64,000 nt of DNA, taken from positions 1 to 64,000 of the forward strand of contig QFQR01000007.1 of the NCBI GenBank assembly GCA_003243275.1, read 5' to 3'. The notes under the pieces are model-generated. The model was not told the origin of the DNA. It made no database searches and was given only the letters and a program-made list of their open reading frames with translations. This document shows, one piece after another, positions 10,704-20,422 of this stretch (position 1 is the first letter of the stretch; each line of letters opens with the position of its first letter). The translations under genes were made by a program, and so were the position numbers. The DNA is from Leifsonia xyli. GTDB taxonomy: Bacteria > Actinomycetota > Actinomycetes > Actinomycetales > Microbacteriaceae.

Positions 10704-11531
10704 ATGGACGAGGCGATCGCGGAGCGGGAGCTCGAGGCGGCGCCCGCGGACAGCGGATTCCGCCTCACGCTGTCGAACTTCGACGGCCCGTTCGATCTGC
10801 TGCTGTCGCTCATCACCAAGCACGAGCTCGACATCACCGAGGTGTCGCTCTCGCGGGTGACCGACGAGTTCATCGCCTATCTCAAGGGGCTCGACGGGCC
10901 AGAGGAGCTCGATCAGGCGAGCGAGTTCCTGGTGGTCGCCGCGACCCTGCTCGACCTCAAGATCGTCGGTCTGCTGCCGCAGGGCGAGCTCGTCGACGCC
11001 GAGGATGTCGCGCTGCTCGAGGCGCGCGACCTGCTGTTCGCGCGACTGCTGCAGTACCGCGCCTTCAAGGAGGCCGCCCGCTGGTTCGAGGGCCACCTCG
11101 ACGCCGAATCCGGCAGGCACGCGCGCTCGGTGAGGCTCGAGGAGAAGTACCGCCGACAGACGCCGGAACTGGTCTGGACGCTCAGCCTGCACGACTTCGC
11201 GGCGCTCGCCGCCCTCGCGATGGCGCCGCGCGAGCTGCCCGTCGTCGGGCTCGACCACCTGCACGCGCCGCTCGTCAGCATCCGGGAACAGGCGGCGGTC
11301 GTGGTGACCCTGCTGCGTTCCGGACAGGCGACCACCTTCCGCCAGCTCATCGCGGGCGCCGAGCAGCGGGGGGTGGTCGTGGCGCGATTCCTCGCGGTGC
11401 TCGAGCTCTACCGGCACGCCGCGATCTCCTTCGAGCAGTTCGAACCGCTCGGCGAGATCACCCTGCGCTGGACGGCGGCGCACTGGAACGACGACCAACT
11501 CGCGACCCTGGGGGCCGACTATGACCGATGA
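10704..11531 (+). CDS. scpA: Segregation and condensation protein A
   Basis: 275 aa. ScpA is the kleisin of the bacterial SMC-ScpA-ScpB condensin, bridging the SMC heads. The conserved N-terminal kleisin motif FDGPFDLLLSLI is at about residues 28-39 and the C-terminal winged helix closes the protein. It overlaps scpB by 11 nt, so the two subunits are translationally coupled. A longer in-frame start at 10563 would overlap parA and was not used. Confidence 0.95.
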   Translation: MDEAIAERELEAAPADSGFRLTLSNFDGPFDLLLSLITKHELDITEVSLSRVTDEFIAYLKGLDGPEELDQASEFLVVAATLLDLKIVGLLPQGELVDAEDVALLEARDLLFARLLQYRAFKEAARWFEGHLDAESGRHARSVRLEEKYRRQTPELVWTLSLHDFAALAALAMAPRELPVVGLDHLHAPLVSIREQAAVVVTLLRSGQATTFRQLIAGAEQRGVVVARFLAVLELYRHAAISFEQFEPLGEITLRWTAAHWNDDQLATLGADYDR

Positions 11532-12123
11532 GGATCTCGATCAGCGGGAGGGGTCGGCGGCGGTCGGCTCGGATCTCGAACGGCGGCTCGAGGCGATCAT
11601 GCTCGTCGTCGACGAACCGCTGCCGCTCGTGTCGCTCGCGACGGCGCTCGGTGCCCCGGTGCCCGCCGTGCGGCAGTCGATCGAGCGGCTCGTCGCCGAC
11701 TACGACGGTGCTGAGGGGGGCGTGCGTCGCGGCTTCGAGCTGCGCGAGGTCGGCGGCGGATGGCGGCTCTACGTGCGCGCCGAGCACGACGAGGTCGTGC
11801 GGGACTTCGTGCTGACGCAGAGCCCCACGAAGCTCTCGCAGGCGGCGCTCGAGACCCTCGCGGTGATCGCCTACAAACAGCCGATCGCGCGCGGCTCGAT
11901 CGCCGCCATCCGCGCCGTCAACGTCGACTCGGTCGTGCGCACGCTGCTCGGTCGCGGCCTCATCACCGAGTCGTTCACCGACGCCGAGACGGGTGCCATC
12001 CACTACGAGACCACGCCGCTGCTGCTGACCCAGCTCGGCATCAACTCGCTCGACGAGCTGCCGGCCATCTCGCCGCTGCTGCCCGACGGCGTCGAGGGCT
12101 TCGAGGAGCTCGGCGCGCGATGA
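11521..12123 (+). CDS. scpB: Segregation and condensation protein B
   Basis: 200 aa with the two winged-helix domains of ScpB; the conserved LSQAALETLAVIAYKQPI and a following VDSVVRTLLGRGLI mark the second domain. ScpB dimers clamp the ScpA linker in the SMC complex. ATG at 11521 overlaps scpA; the stop overlaps the next gene by ATGA. Confidence 0.95.
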   Translation: MTDEDLDQREGSAAVGSDLERRLEAIMLVVDEPLPLVSLATALGAPVPAVRQSIERLVADYDGAEGGVRRGFELREVGGGWRLYVRAEHDEVVRDFVLTQSPTKLSQAALETLAVIAYKQPIARGSIAAIRAVNVDSVVRTLLGRGLITESFTDAETGAIHYETTPLLLTQLGINSLDELPAISPLLPDGVEGFEELGAR

Positions 12124-12932
12124 ACGGCGAGCGGCAGGACGGCGAGCGGCTGCAGAAGGTGCTCGCGGCCGCGGGGGTGGCCTCGCGGCGGGTCGTGGAG
12201 CAGTACATCGTCGCGGGTCGCATCACGGTGAACGGGCAGGTGGAGACCGAGCTCGGCAGTCGGATCGACCCCGCGCGCGACCGCGTCGAGGTGGACGGGG
12301 TGCCGATCCAGCTCGACGCCGACAAGCGCTACCTCATGCTCAACAAGCCGAAGGGCGTCGTGAGCACGATGTCGGATGAGAACGGCCGGCCCGATCTCGC
12401 CCGTTACGCCGAACAGGCGGGGGAGCGGGTCTACAACGTGGGCCGCCTCGACGCGGAGACGACGGGACTGCTGGTGCTCACCAACGACGGCGAGCTCGCG
12501 CACGTGCTCGCGCATCCGTCCTACGGCGTCGAGAAGACCTACCTCGCGACGGTGCGCGGCGTGGTGAAGGCGGATGCGCTGCGTCGCCTCCGCGAGGGCG
12601 TCGAGCTCGACGACGGTCCGATCACGGCCGACCGGGTGCGCGTCGTCGGCGAGCCCTCCGGCGGGCGCACGATCGTCGAGGTGACCCTGCACTCGGGTCG
12701 CAACCGCATCGTGCGACGGATGCTCGCCGAGGTGGGGCATCCGGTGATCGAACTCGTGCGGCGGCAGTTCGGACCGCTCCACCTCGGCTCGCTCGGGGCG
12801 GGGCGGATGCGCGACCTCACTAAGGTGGAGGTCGGCTCGCTGCTGGCGCTCGCCCGCGATGCCGTGGCCCCCGCAGCCCCCGCGGCGCCCGCCGCCCCCG
12901 CCGCCCCGAGACCGAAGCAGGACCGCAGATGA
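12120..12932 (+). CDS. Pseudouridine synthase, RsuA/RluB family
   Basis: 270 aa. An S4 domain (RLQKVLAAAGVASRR...GRITVNG, residues about 8-60) precedes the RsuA/RluB catalytic domain with catalytic D111 in GRLDAETTGLLVLTNDG. Such enzymes isomerize a uridine of the 23S peptidyl-transferase centre (RluB type) or 16S rRNA. The tail of about 20 residues is an Ala-Pro repeat (APAAPAAP). Placed directly after scpB as in most actinobacteria. Confidence 0.92.
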   Translation: MNGERQDGERLQKVLAAAGVASRRVVEQYIVAGRITVNGQVETELGSRIDPARDRVEVDGVPIQLDADKRYLMLNKPKGVVSTMSDENGRPDLARYAEQAGERVYNVGRLDAETTGLLVLTNDGELAHVLAHPSYGVEKTYLATVRGVVKADALRRLREGVELDDGPITADRVRVVGEPSGGRTIVEVTLHSGRNRIVRRMLAEVGHPVIELVRRQFGPLHLGSLGAGRMRDLTKVEVGSLLALARDAVAPAAPAAPAAPAAPRPKQDRR

Positions 12933-14020
12933 ACGACCGCCGCCTTCTCGAGCAGGTGCGCATCGTCGGATCGGGACTGCTCGGCGCCTCGATCGGCCTC
13001 GGGCTCTCGGCCAAGGGGGTCGACGTCATCCTCGACGACACCTCGCCGTCGAGCCGCGCCCTCGCGATCGCCTACGGGGCGGGGCGCGCCCCGGCCGACG
13101 GTGATGCGCCGGGACTGGTGGTCGTCGCGGTGCCTCCGGATGTCGTCGCCGACGTCGTCGCCGCCGAACTCGCCCGTCATCCCGAGGCGCTCGTCACCGA
13201 CATCGCGAGCGTCAAGCTCGCGCCGCTGAACGAGCTGCGGGAGCGCGGCGCCGACCTGACCCGCTACCTGGGTTCGCATCCGATGGCGGGACGCGAACGC
13301 GGGGGAGCGGTGTCGGCGCGCGCCGACCTGTTCGTCGGCCGGCCGTGGATCCTGGCCGGTCACGATCAGATCAGCTACCGTCGGGCGGCCGCCATCGAGC
13401 ACATGATCCTCGACCTCGGCGCTGTCCCCATCGAGATGGATGCGGCGGCGCACGACCGCAGTGTCGCCCTCGTCTCGCACGCCCCGCAGCTCGTGGCGAG
13501 CCTGCTGGCGAGCCGGCTGCGCGAGGGCTCCGGTGCGGCACTCGGGCTGGCAGGCCAGGGGCTGCGCGACACGACCCGGATCGCGGGGAGCAACCCCGAG
13601 CTCTGGGTGCAGATCCTCGGCGCGAACGCGACCGAGGTGGCGGCGGTGCTCCGTCCGCTGCGGGACGAGCTCGACGCCGTCATCGCGGCGCTCGACGAAC
13701 CGGACGCCCCCGCCTCCCGCCGTGCCCTCGCCGAGGCGCTCGCCGCGGGCAACGACGGGGTGGCCCGCATCCCCGGCAAGCACGGGCAGGACAAGCGCTT
13801 CGCCACCCTCGTGGTGAAGATCGACGACCGTCCTGGCCAGCTGGCGCGGCTCCTCACCGAGATCGGCGAGGAGGGCGTCAACATGGAGGATCTGCGCCTC
13901 GAGCACTCGCCCGAGACGCGCGTCGGCTTCGCCGAGATCGCCGTGCTGCCTGAGGCCGCGCATCCGCTCGCGACGGCGCTCGAGGCGCGCGGCTGGACCC
14001 TCATGGAGGCGGAGCGGTGA
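12929..14020 (+). CDS. tyrA: Prephenate dehydrogenase with ACT domain
   Basis: 363 aa. It oxidatively decarboxylates prephenate in tyrosine synthesis. The NAD-binding loop is RIVGSGLLGASIGLG (residues 11-25). The GSHPMAGRE motif carries the conserved His of the active site. Residues from about 285 form a C-terminal ACT domain (DDRPGQLARLLTEIGEEGVNMEDLR), which is the likely site of feedback control by an amino acid. ATGA overlaps join it to both neighbours. Confidence 0.93.
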   Translation: MNDRRLLEQVRIVGSGLLGASIGLGLSAKGVDVILDDTSPSSRALAIAYGAGRAPADGDAPGLVVVAVPPDVVADVVAAELARHPEALVTDIASVKLAPLNELRERGADLTRYLGSHPMAGRERGGAVSARADLFVGRPWILAGHDQISYRRAAAIEHMILDLGAVPIEMDAAAHDRSVALVSHAPQLVASLLASRLREGSGAALGLAGQGLRDTTRIAGSNPELWVQILGANATEVAAVLRPLRDELDAVIAALDEPDAPASRRALAEALAAGNDGVARIPGKHGQDKRFATLVVKIDDRPGQLARLLTEIGEEGVNMEDLRLEHSPETRVGFAEIAVLPEAAHPLATALEARGWTLMEAER

Positions 14021-14718
14021 CGCCCTCACCCATCGTCGTCGCCGTCGACGGGCCCGCGGGATCGGGGAAGTCGAGCGTCAGCCGGGCCGCGTCACGCGTG
14101 CTCGGCTACGCCTACCTCGACACGGGTGCCGCCTACCGGGCGCTCACCTGGCTCGCGCTCGAGCGCGGCATCGCGAGCGACGACGCGACCTCGGTCGTGG
14201 CGCTGCTCGACGACTTCCGCTACGACACGACGGTGACGGATGCCGGAACCGTGGTGCGGGTCACCGCGGCCGACGTGCAGACGGAGGTGACCGAGGCGAT
14301 CCGGGAGCCCCGGGTGAGCGCCGCCGTGAGCGATGTCGCGCGGGTGCCGGAGGTGCGGATCGCGCTCACCGAGGCGTTCCGGCGGATGATCCGCGGCACC
14401 GACGCGGCGGGCATCGTCGTGGAGGGGCGCGACATCACGACGGTGGTGACACCGGACGCCGAGGTGCGCATCCTCCTCACGGCCGACGAAGCGGTTAGAA
14501 TTGCCAGGCGATCGGCCGAACTCGCGACCGTCCCCGGTGAGCCGGGTGCCGCCTCCACCGCGGAGCAGTTGCGCGAACGGGACCGGCGGGACGCCCAGGT
14601 GGTCGACTTCCTCACCGCGGCGCCCGGCGTGACGACGATCGACTCGACGCACCTCGACTTCGACGGGACCGTTCAGGCGGTCGTCGATCTGGTGCACGCC
14701 ACCATCTCCCCACACTGA
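14017..14718 (+). CDS. cmk: Cytidylate kinase
   Basis: 233 aa. It phosphorylates CMP/dCMP with ATP. The P-loop is G12-P-A-G-S-G-K-S and the next conserved element is YLDTGAAYRALTW; VVEGRDITTVV and the Arg-rich lid RRSAEL also match. GTG at 14017 overlaps the tyrA stop by GTGA. Confidence 0.95.
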   Translation: MTPSPIVVAVDGPAGSGKSSVSRAASRVLGYAYLDTGAAYRALTWLALERGIASDDATSVVALLDDFRYDTTVTDAGTVVRVTAADVQTEVTEAIREPRVSAAVSDVARVPEVRIALTEAFRRMIRGTDAAGIVVEGRDITTVVTPDAEVRILLTADEAVRIARRSAELATVPGEPGAASTAEQLRERDRRDAQVVDFLTAAPGVTTIDSTHLDFDGTVQAVVDLVHATISPH

Positions 14719-14729
14719 CAGGACACGAC

Positions 14730-16268
14730 ATGACCGAGCGCGACCAGGACGAATCGGCCGCCGAGTTCGACGTGGACGACGAGTTCGAGATCGACCCGGG
14801 GCTCGCCGAGCGTCTCGCCGAGCTCGACGACGACGTCGCCGAGCAGCGTGCGGCGTCGCTGCGCGCGGGCCTGGCCGACTACGAGCTCGACGAGGACGAC
14901 CTCGAGGTGCTCGAGGCGGCCGAGGCCGGCCCCGACGGCATCACCTACCTGCCGGCTCTTCCGGTGCTCGCGATCGTCGGGCGCCCGAACGTGGGCAAGT
15001 CGGCGCTCGTGAACCGCATCATCGGCCGCCGTGAAGCGGTCGTCGAAGACGTGCCGGGCGTCACCCGTGACCGGGTCGCCTACAAGTCGGAGTGGCTCGG
15101 GCGGCGCTTCACGGTCGTCGACACGGGCGGCTGGGAGCCGGATGCCGCGGGCATCAACGCCTCGGTCGCGGCGCAGGCGGAGGTCGCCGTCGACCTCGCG
15201 GATGCGGTGCTCTTCGTCGTCGACATCAATGTCGGCGCGACCGCGACCGACGAGCACGTGGTGCGGATGCTGCGGGCCGCGAAGAAGCCCGTGATCCTCG
15301 TCGCGAACAAGGCGGACGACGCCATCAAGGACCCCCAGGCGGCCGAGCTGTGGGCACTCGGGCTCGGGGAGCCGTGGCCGGCATCCGCCCTGCACGGGCG
15401 CGGGGTGGCCGACCTGCTCGATCACGTCATGACGGTGCTGCCTGAGGTGTCGGCGGTCGCGAAGCAGGAGATCGGCGGCCCGCGCCGGGTCGCGATCCTC
15501 GGGCGTCCGAACGTCGGCAAGAGCTCGCTGCTCAACAAGGCGGCGGGCGAGGAGCGCGTCGTCGTCAACGAGCTCGCCGGCACCACGCGCGACCCGGTCG
15601 ACGAGCAGATCGAGCTCGCGGGGCGCATCTGGACCTTCGTCGACACGGCAGGCATCCGCAAGCGCGTGCACCTGCAGCAGGGTGCCGACTTCTACGCCTC
15701 GCTGCGGACCGCCGCGGCGCTCGAGAAGGCGGAGGTCGCGGTGGTCGTGCTGGATGTGACCGAGCCGATCTCGGTGCAGGACCTGCGCATCATCGACCTC
15801 GTGCTCGAGTCGGGTCGGGCGCTCGTGCTCGCCTACAACAAGTGGGATCTGCTCGACGACGACCGGCGCCGCTACCTCGAACGCGAGATCGAGCAGGATC
15901 TCGCGCACGTGACCTGGGCGCCGCGGGTGAACATCTCGGCCCGCACCGGGCGGCACCTCGAGAAGCTGGTCCCGGCGCTCGAGACGGCACTCGAGAGCTG
16001 GGACACCCGCATCCCGACCGGCAAGTTCAACGCGCTCATCGCCGAGCTGACGGCGGAGCACCCGCACCCGGTGCGCGGCGGCAAGCAGCCCCGCATCCTG
16101 TTCGGCACCCAGGCGTCGACCCGGCCGCCGACCTTCGTGCTGTTCACGACCGGGTTCCTCGACCCGCAGTACCGTCGCTTCGTGCAGCGGCGGCTCCGCG
16201 AGGTCTACGGCTTCGAGGGCACCTCGATCGTGGTCAATATGCGCGTCAGGGAGAAGCGGAAGCGCTGA
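14730..16268 (+). CDS. der: Ribosome-associated GTPase Der (EngA)
   Basis: 512 aa with two consecutive Era-type GTPase domains. G1 motifs are GRPNVGKS at residues 84-91 and again near 255; NKAD and NKWD are the two G4 motifs. A C-terminal KH-like domain follows. An acidic leader of about 75 residues precedes the first domain, a common actinobacterial feature. Der acts in 50S ribosomal subunit assembly. It starts 11 nt after cmk and ends the conserved block; its 3' end overlaps the convergent MFS gene by 23 nt. Confidence 0.96.
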   Translation: MTERDQDESAAEFDVDDEFEIDPGLAERLAELDDDVAEQRAASLRAGLADYELDEDDLEVLEAAEAGPDGITYLPALPVLAIVGRPNVGKSALVNRIIGRREAVVEDVPGVTRDRVAYKSEWLGRRFTVVDTGGWEPDAAGINASVAAQAEVAVDLADAVLFVVDINVGATATDEHVVRMLRAAKKPVILVANKADDAIKDPQAAELWALGLGEPWPASALHGRGVADLLDHVMTVLPEVSAVAKQEIGGPRRVAILGRPNVGKSSLLNKAAGEERVVVNELAGTTRDPVDEQIELAGRIWTFVDTAGIRKRVHLQQGADFYASLRTAAALEKAEVAVVVLDVTEPISVQDLRIIDLVLESGRALVLAYNKWDLLDDDRRRYLEREIEQDLAHVTWAPRVNISARTGRHLEKLVPALETALESWDTRIPTGKFNALIAELTAEHPHPVRGGKQPRILFGTQASTRPPTFVLFTTGFLDPQYRRFVQRRLREVYGFEGTSIVVNMRVREKRKR

Positions 16269-17772
16269 CCCCGTCGCGCTGAGCGGCCGGGGCCGCGGTG
16301 GTCGTCGAGGCGGGCGTCGCGGCCGGGTCGGATGCGAGCTGCTCGTCGCCTTGACCGCGGCCCGGCAGCGCGAGGCTCGCGAGCAGCGCGAGCACGGCGA
16401 CCCCGGCGGCGACCCAGAACGCGGCGTGGAAGGCGGTGATCGCATCCGCGGGGTCCGTGATCCCGGTGAGCATCGTGGTGAGCACCACGGCGAGCACGGC
16501 GGTGCCGAACGCGCCGCCGATCTGTTGGGCGATCCGGGTGATCATGGTCGCCTGCGGGATCTCGTCGTGGCTGAGCCCCGACATCGACACGGTCATGAGC
16601 GGGATGAGCACGGTGCCGAGTCCGAGACCCCGCACGACGAGGGCGATCCCGAGCCAGAGGTTCGAGGTGTCGGCATCCGCGAGGGCGAACGGCACGGTGC
16701 CGAGCGCCATCACCGCGAACCCGATCATCGCGAGCGCGCGGGGGCCGATCCGGTCGATGAGGAGACCGGCGATGGGGCGCGCGGCGAGCGAGCCCACGCC
16801 CTGGGGGATGAGCAGCAGCGCCGCCGTCAGCACCGTTTCACCCCTGAGCACCTGCCAGTAGAGCGGCAGCAGCAGCATCGCGCCGTAGAGTGCCGCGCCC
16901 GAGAGCCACAGCACCGCGGAGGCGCTGCCGACGGCGCGACGGCCGAGCAGGCGCAGTTGCACGAGCGCACGCTCGCGGCGCGCCAGCGCCCACGCCACGA
17001 ATCCCGCGACGAGCGCGGTTCCGGCGAGCAGCGGTGCGAGCACCACGGCGCTGCCGATTCCGTCACCGGTCTCGACGTTCGAGAGCCCGAGCAGCATGAG
17101 CGCGAGGCCGGGCGCGAGCAGTAGGAGGCCCACGACGTCGAGCTTCGCGCGGGTGCGCCGCGCCGAGTCGTCCGGCAGCTTCCACGCGGCGAGCGCGATG
17201 CCGACGAGCACGACGGGCACGTTCACCAGGAACAGCCACTGCCAGCTGAGGTTCGCCAGGATCAGGCCGCCGATGACGGGACCGAGAATCGGCCCGAGCG
17301 CGATCGGAACCGTGACGATCGCCATGAGCTTGCCGAGTCCCTTGGTGCGCCCACCGGCCGCTTGCACCGCGAGTGACTGCATGAGCGGGAACATCACGCC
17401 GCCCCCGAAGCCCTGGATGACGCGGAACACGATGAGGCTCGTGGCATCCCAGGCGAAGGCGCAGAGCACGGATCCGACGAGGAAGAGGGTGAGCGCAGCG
17501 ATCCACAGTCGCTTGCCGCCGATCCGCGCCTGGGCCCAGGCGGTCAGCGGGATGGCGACGGCGAGGGCGAGCAGGTAGCCGGTCGAGACCCACTGGATCG
17601 TGGAGACCGGCACGTCGAACTGACGCGCGAGGGTGTCGATCGCGATGGCGACGATCGTCGTGTCGAGGATGCCGGCGAACCCTCCGACCATGAGCACCCA
17701 GACGGTGCCGAGGACGGTGCGGGGGATGAGGGTTCCGCTCTGCGCGTTGGCGGATCCGGGGGAGCTGGTCAT
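16246..17772 (-). CDS. MFS drug-efflux transporter, DHA2 family (14 TM)
   Basis: 508 aa and strongly hydrophobic throughout, with enough segments for 14 TM helices. Family marks are LDTTIVAIAIDTL in TM1, WVSTGYLLALAV in TM2 and motif C GPILGPVIGG in TM5. DHA2 proteins exchange protons for cationic drugs or dyes. It is divergent from a TetR gene and probably controlled by it. The tail is rich in Ala and Thr. Substrate not predictable. Confidence 0.9.
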   Translation of the reverse strand: MTSSPGSANAQSGTLIPRTVLGTVWVLMVGGFAGILDTTIVAIAIDTLARQFDVPVSTIQWVSTGYLLALAVAIPLTAWAQARIGGKRLWIAALTLFLVGSVLCAFAWDATSLIVFRVIQGFGGGVMFPLMQSLAVQAAGGRTKGLGKLMAIVTVPIALGPILGPVIGGLILANLSWQWLFLVNVPVVLVGIALAAWKLPDDSARRTRAKLDVVGLLLLAPGLALMLLGLSNVETGDGIGSAVVLAPLLAGTALVAGFVAWALARRERALVQLRLLGRRAVGSASAVLWLSGAALYGAMLLLPLYWQVLRGETVLTAALLLIPQGVGSLAARPIAGLLIDRIGPRALAMIGFAVMALGTVPFALADADTSNLWLGIALVVRGLGLGTVLIPLMTVSMSGLSHDEIPQATMITRIAQQIGGAFGTAVLAVVLTTMLTGITDPADAITAFHAAFWVAAGVAVLALLASLALPGRGQGDEQLASDPAATPASTTTAAPAAQRDGVSASASP

Positions 17773-17841
17773 GGACGCCTACCGAAAATAAGAAACAGTG
17801 ATGACTCTTGGAAAGATACGCCGTCGCGATAAGATACACAA
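17773..17841. promoter_or_regulatory. Divergent promoter/operator region between MFS and TetR genes
   Basis: Two copies of TGACTCTTG lie at 17802-17810 and 17843-17851, and AAGATAC occurs at 17813-17819 and 17831-17837. For the TetR gene, a TTGGAA -35 (17808-17813), 16-bp spacer and TAAGAT -10 (17830-17835) put the transcript start at about the GTG, so it is probably leaderless. The repeats overlap both promoter elements and are candidate TetR binding sites. Confidence 0.5.
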
Positions 17842-18423
17842 GTGACTCTTGAGAAGGCGACGCGTCGGCGCGGGGTGGAACTCGAAGACGCCATCCTCGA
17901 CGCCGTCTGGGAGGAGATCTCCGAGCGGGGATACGGTGGCCTCACCTATGACGCGGTCGCCGCGCGGGCCCGCACCAGCCGGGCGGTGCTCTACCGGCGC
18001 TGGCCGACACGCGAAGACCTCGTTCTCGCCGCCATCCGCCGGCTCGGGGAGCGCACGCCCACGGTGTCGCCCGACACGGGAAGCCTGCGTGAGGACATGC
18101 TCGAACTGCTGCGCTTCTCGAACGCGAACCGGCTCGGTAGGTGGGTGGTGCTGAGCGTGCAACTCGCAGGGTTCTACGCCGAGACCGGCATCACCCCCGC
18201 CGAGGTGCGCACCCGGATGCTGGGCGAGCCTCCGAGCCTCATGCCGATGATCGTCGCGCGAGCCGTCGAGCGGGGCGAGGCGCGAGCCGGGCTCTCGGAG
18301 CGCGTCCTGAGCTGCGCCTTCGACCTGTTCCGTTCGGAGGCGATCCTCCGGCTCGGACCGGTGCCCGACGAGAGTCTCGTCGCGATCGTCGACGAGGTGT
18401 TCCTGCCGCTCGTGCGGCCCTGA
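17842..18423 (+). CDS. TetR/AcrR family transcriptional regulator
   Basis: 193 aa. The N-terminal TetR helix-turn-helix is seen in LEDAILDAVWEEISERGYGG through VAARARTSRAVLYRRWPTREDL (residues about 10-55). The C-terminal ligand domain is unrelated in detail to named members. Divergent from the MFS exporter, which makes local repression of that exporter the simplest model. Confidence 0.88.
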   Translation: MTLEKATRRRGVELEDAILDAVWEEISERGYGGLTYDAVAARARTSRAVLYRRWPTREDLVLAAIRRLGERTPTVSPDTGSLREDMLELLRFSNANRLGRWVVLSVQLAGFYAETGITPAEVRTRMLGEPPSLMPMIVARAVERGEARAGLSERVLSCAFDLFRSEAILRLGPVPDESLVAIVDEVFLPLVRP

Positions 18424-18473
18424 GCGGGGCGTCCCTGCTGTCGTGACGCCCCGTCTTCCGCCAGGATCGGAGC

Positions 18474-19427
18474 ATGGCCGTCATCGAGAACTCGAAACTG
18501 ACCGTGATCGGCGCGGGTGCCGTCGGCACCTCGCTCGCCTATGCGGCGCTCATCCGCGAATCGGCGCGTGAGGTGGCGCTCTACGACATCGACACCGCGC
18601 GGGTCGAGGCAGAGGTGCTCGATCTCGCGCACGGCACGCCGTTCACCGGCGCGTCGCGCATCCGCGGGGGATCGGATCTCGCCGTCGTGGAGGGGTCGAA
18701 CGTCGTGGTCATCACGGCAGGTGCGAAGCAGAAGCCCGGGCAGACGCGCCTCGGGCTCGCGGGCGTCAACGTGGGCATCATCCGCGAGCTCATGCCGAAA
18801 CTCGTGGAGCGCGCCCCGAACGCCGTGTTCGTGATCGTCTCGAACCCGTGCGATGTGCTCGCCGTCGCAGCGCACGCCTATTCCGGCCTCCCCGCGTCGC
18901 GGGTGTTCGCCTCGGGCACGGTGCTCGACTCGGCGCGGCTGCGCTGGCTGCTCGCCGAACGGCTCGGCGTCGCGGCGTCCAGCACCCACGCGATGATCGT
19001 CGGCGAGCACGGCGACTCCGAGTTCCCCCTCTGGTCGCAGGCGCGCATCGGGCCGGTGCCCCTTGACCACTGGGATGCGGGGCACGGCGCGCTCGCCCGC
19101 GACGAGCTCGACCGGATCTCCGACGAGGTGAAGAACGCGGCCTACACGGTCATCGCCGGCAAGGGCGCCACCAACTACGCGATCGGGCTCTCGGGCGCGC
19201 GCATCGTCGAGGCGATCCTGCGCGACGAGGGCGCCGTGCTGCCCGTGTCGAGCGTGCTCGACGGGTACCACGGGGTGAGCGGCGTCGCGCTGTCGGTGCC
19301 GAGCGTCGTGGATGCCACGGGGGTTCGGCGGGTGATCGACGTGCCGTTCGACGCCGACGAGCAGCAGCGGTTCGCGGCGTCTGCCGACACCATCCGCCGT
19401 TCCCTCGAGGAGCTCGGGATCGCATGA
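18474..19427 (+). CDS. ldh: L-lactate dehydrogenase
   Basis: 317 aa. It interconverts pyruvate and lactate with NAD(H). The Rossmann loop is VIGAGAVGTSLAYA; the acidic YDID binds the NAD ribose; SNPCDVL and GEHGDSEFPLWS carry the substrate-binding and catalytic His/Asp pair. The Gln/Lys mobile loop KQKPGQTRLGLAG contains Gln of the lactate (not malate) type. ATG at 18474; the stop overlaps the next gene by ATGA. Confidence 0.93.
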   Translation: MAVIENSKLTVIGAGAVGTSLAYAALIRESAREVALYDIDTARVEAEVLDLAHGTPFTGASRIRGGSDLAVVEGSNVVVITAGAKQKPGQTRLGLAGVNVGIIRELMPKLVERAPNAVFVIVSNPCDVLAVAAHAYSGLPASRVFASGTVLDSARLRWLLAERLGVAASSTHAMIVGEHGDSEFPLWSQARIGPVPLDHWDAGHGALARDELDRISDEVKNAAYTVIAGKGATNYAIGLSGARIVEAILRDEGAVLPVSSVLDGYHGVSGVALSVPSVVDATGVRRVIDVPFDADEQQRFAASADTIRRSLEELGIA

Positions 19428-20422
19428 GTCCGACGCGGCGGCGCACGCGGATCATCGCAGGCGGGGTCGCGCTCCTCGTCGCGATCGGTCTTCCGCTGGG
19501 CTGGTATCAGCTCTCCGTGCAGCCGGGGGCTGCGCTCGTGCGCGCCGCTTTCGAATCGGGACCGGCGGTCTTCGCGGGTGGGGACATCACGCTCGACGAG
19601 AGCGGGGTGACCGTGTCGCGGGACATCGCGGTGCAGGTCGACGGGGCACCCGACACTTCGGTCGAGGTGCACGCTCCGGCAGGGGCCGGGGCCGGGGCCG
19701 GGGCAGCCCCTGTCGTGCTCTGGATTCACGGCGGTGGCTTCGTCGCCAACCACGCGGCCGACCTCGCCGGCTATGCGAACGTGCTCGCGCGGGCCGGGTA
19801 CGTGGTCGTGCTGCTCGAGTACGCGCGTGCCCCCGAGGCGCGCTATCCGACGCCCGTGATCCAGGCGGATGCGGCACTCGGCTGGATCGAGGCGACGATC
19901 GCGGGTTACGGGGGTGACCCGACGCGGGTGTTCCTCGGGGGCGATTCCGCCGGGGCGCAGCTCGCGAGCCAGCTCGCCGCGGTCGAGACGGATACCGCTT
20001 TCGCCGCGCAGCTGGGGATCGCGCCGTCGATCGCGGCCGAGCGCATCCGCGGGGTCGTGCTGTTCTGCGGGCTCTACGACATGGTGACGGTCGGTGCGAG
20101 CGGGTTCCCCGCGCTGCGCACCTTCCTGTGGGCGTATACCGGGGAGCGCGAATGGGAGCGCTGGAGCCGGATCGGGGAGCTGTCGACGACGGAGACCGCG
20201 AGCGCGGCGTATCCGCCGGCCTTCATCGGGGTCGGGGACGCGGATCCCTTCGCCGGGCAGGGCGCGGAGCTCGCGGCGGCGCTCGAGGCGCGCGGTGTCG
20301 ACGTGACGACGGAGTTCTGGACGGGGCGGGGTCTCGGGCACGAGTACCAGTTCGACTTCCGGCTGCCGGAGGCGCGGGAGACACTCGCGCAGACACTCGC
20401 CTTCCTGGAGGAACGGTCGTGA
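19424..20422 (+). CDS. Membrane-anchored or secreted alpha/beta hydrolase (HSL family esterase)
   Basis: 332 aa. A basic N-terminus (SPTRRRTR) and one hydrophobic segment (residues about 10-30) give a signal anchor or uncleaved signal. The oxyanion motif WIHGGGFVANH and nucleophile motif GGDSAGAQLASQ assign it to the hormone-sensitive-lipase family (alpha/beta hydrolase-3). The late Asp (GDADPF) and His (GLGHEY) complete a triad. ATGA overlap with ldh upstream and GTGA overlap with a tiny membrane gene downstream. Substrate unknown. Confidence 0.85.
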   Translation: MSPTRRRTRIIAGGVALLVAIGLPLGWYQLSVQPGAALVRAAFESGPAVFAGGDITLDESGVTVSRDIAVQVDGAPDTSVEVHAPAGAGAGAGAAPVVLWIHGGGFVANHAADLAGYANVLARAGYVVVLLEYARAPEARYPTPVIQADAALGWIEATIAGYGGDPTRVFLGGDSAGAQLASQLAAVETDTAFAAQLGIAPSIAAERIRGVVLFCGLYDMVTVGASGFPALRTFLWAYTGEREWERWSRIGELSTTETASAAYPPAFIGVGDADPFAGQGAELAAALEARGVDVTTEFWTGRGLGHEYQFDFRLPEARETLAQTLAFLEERS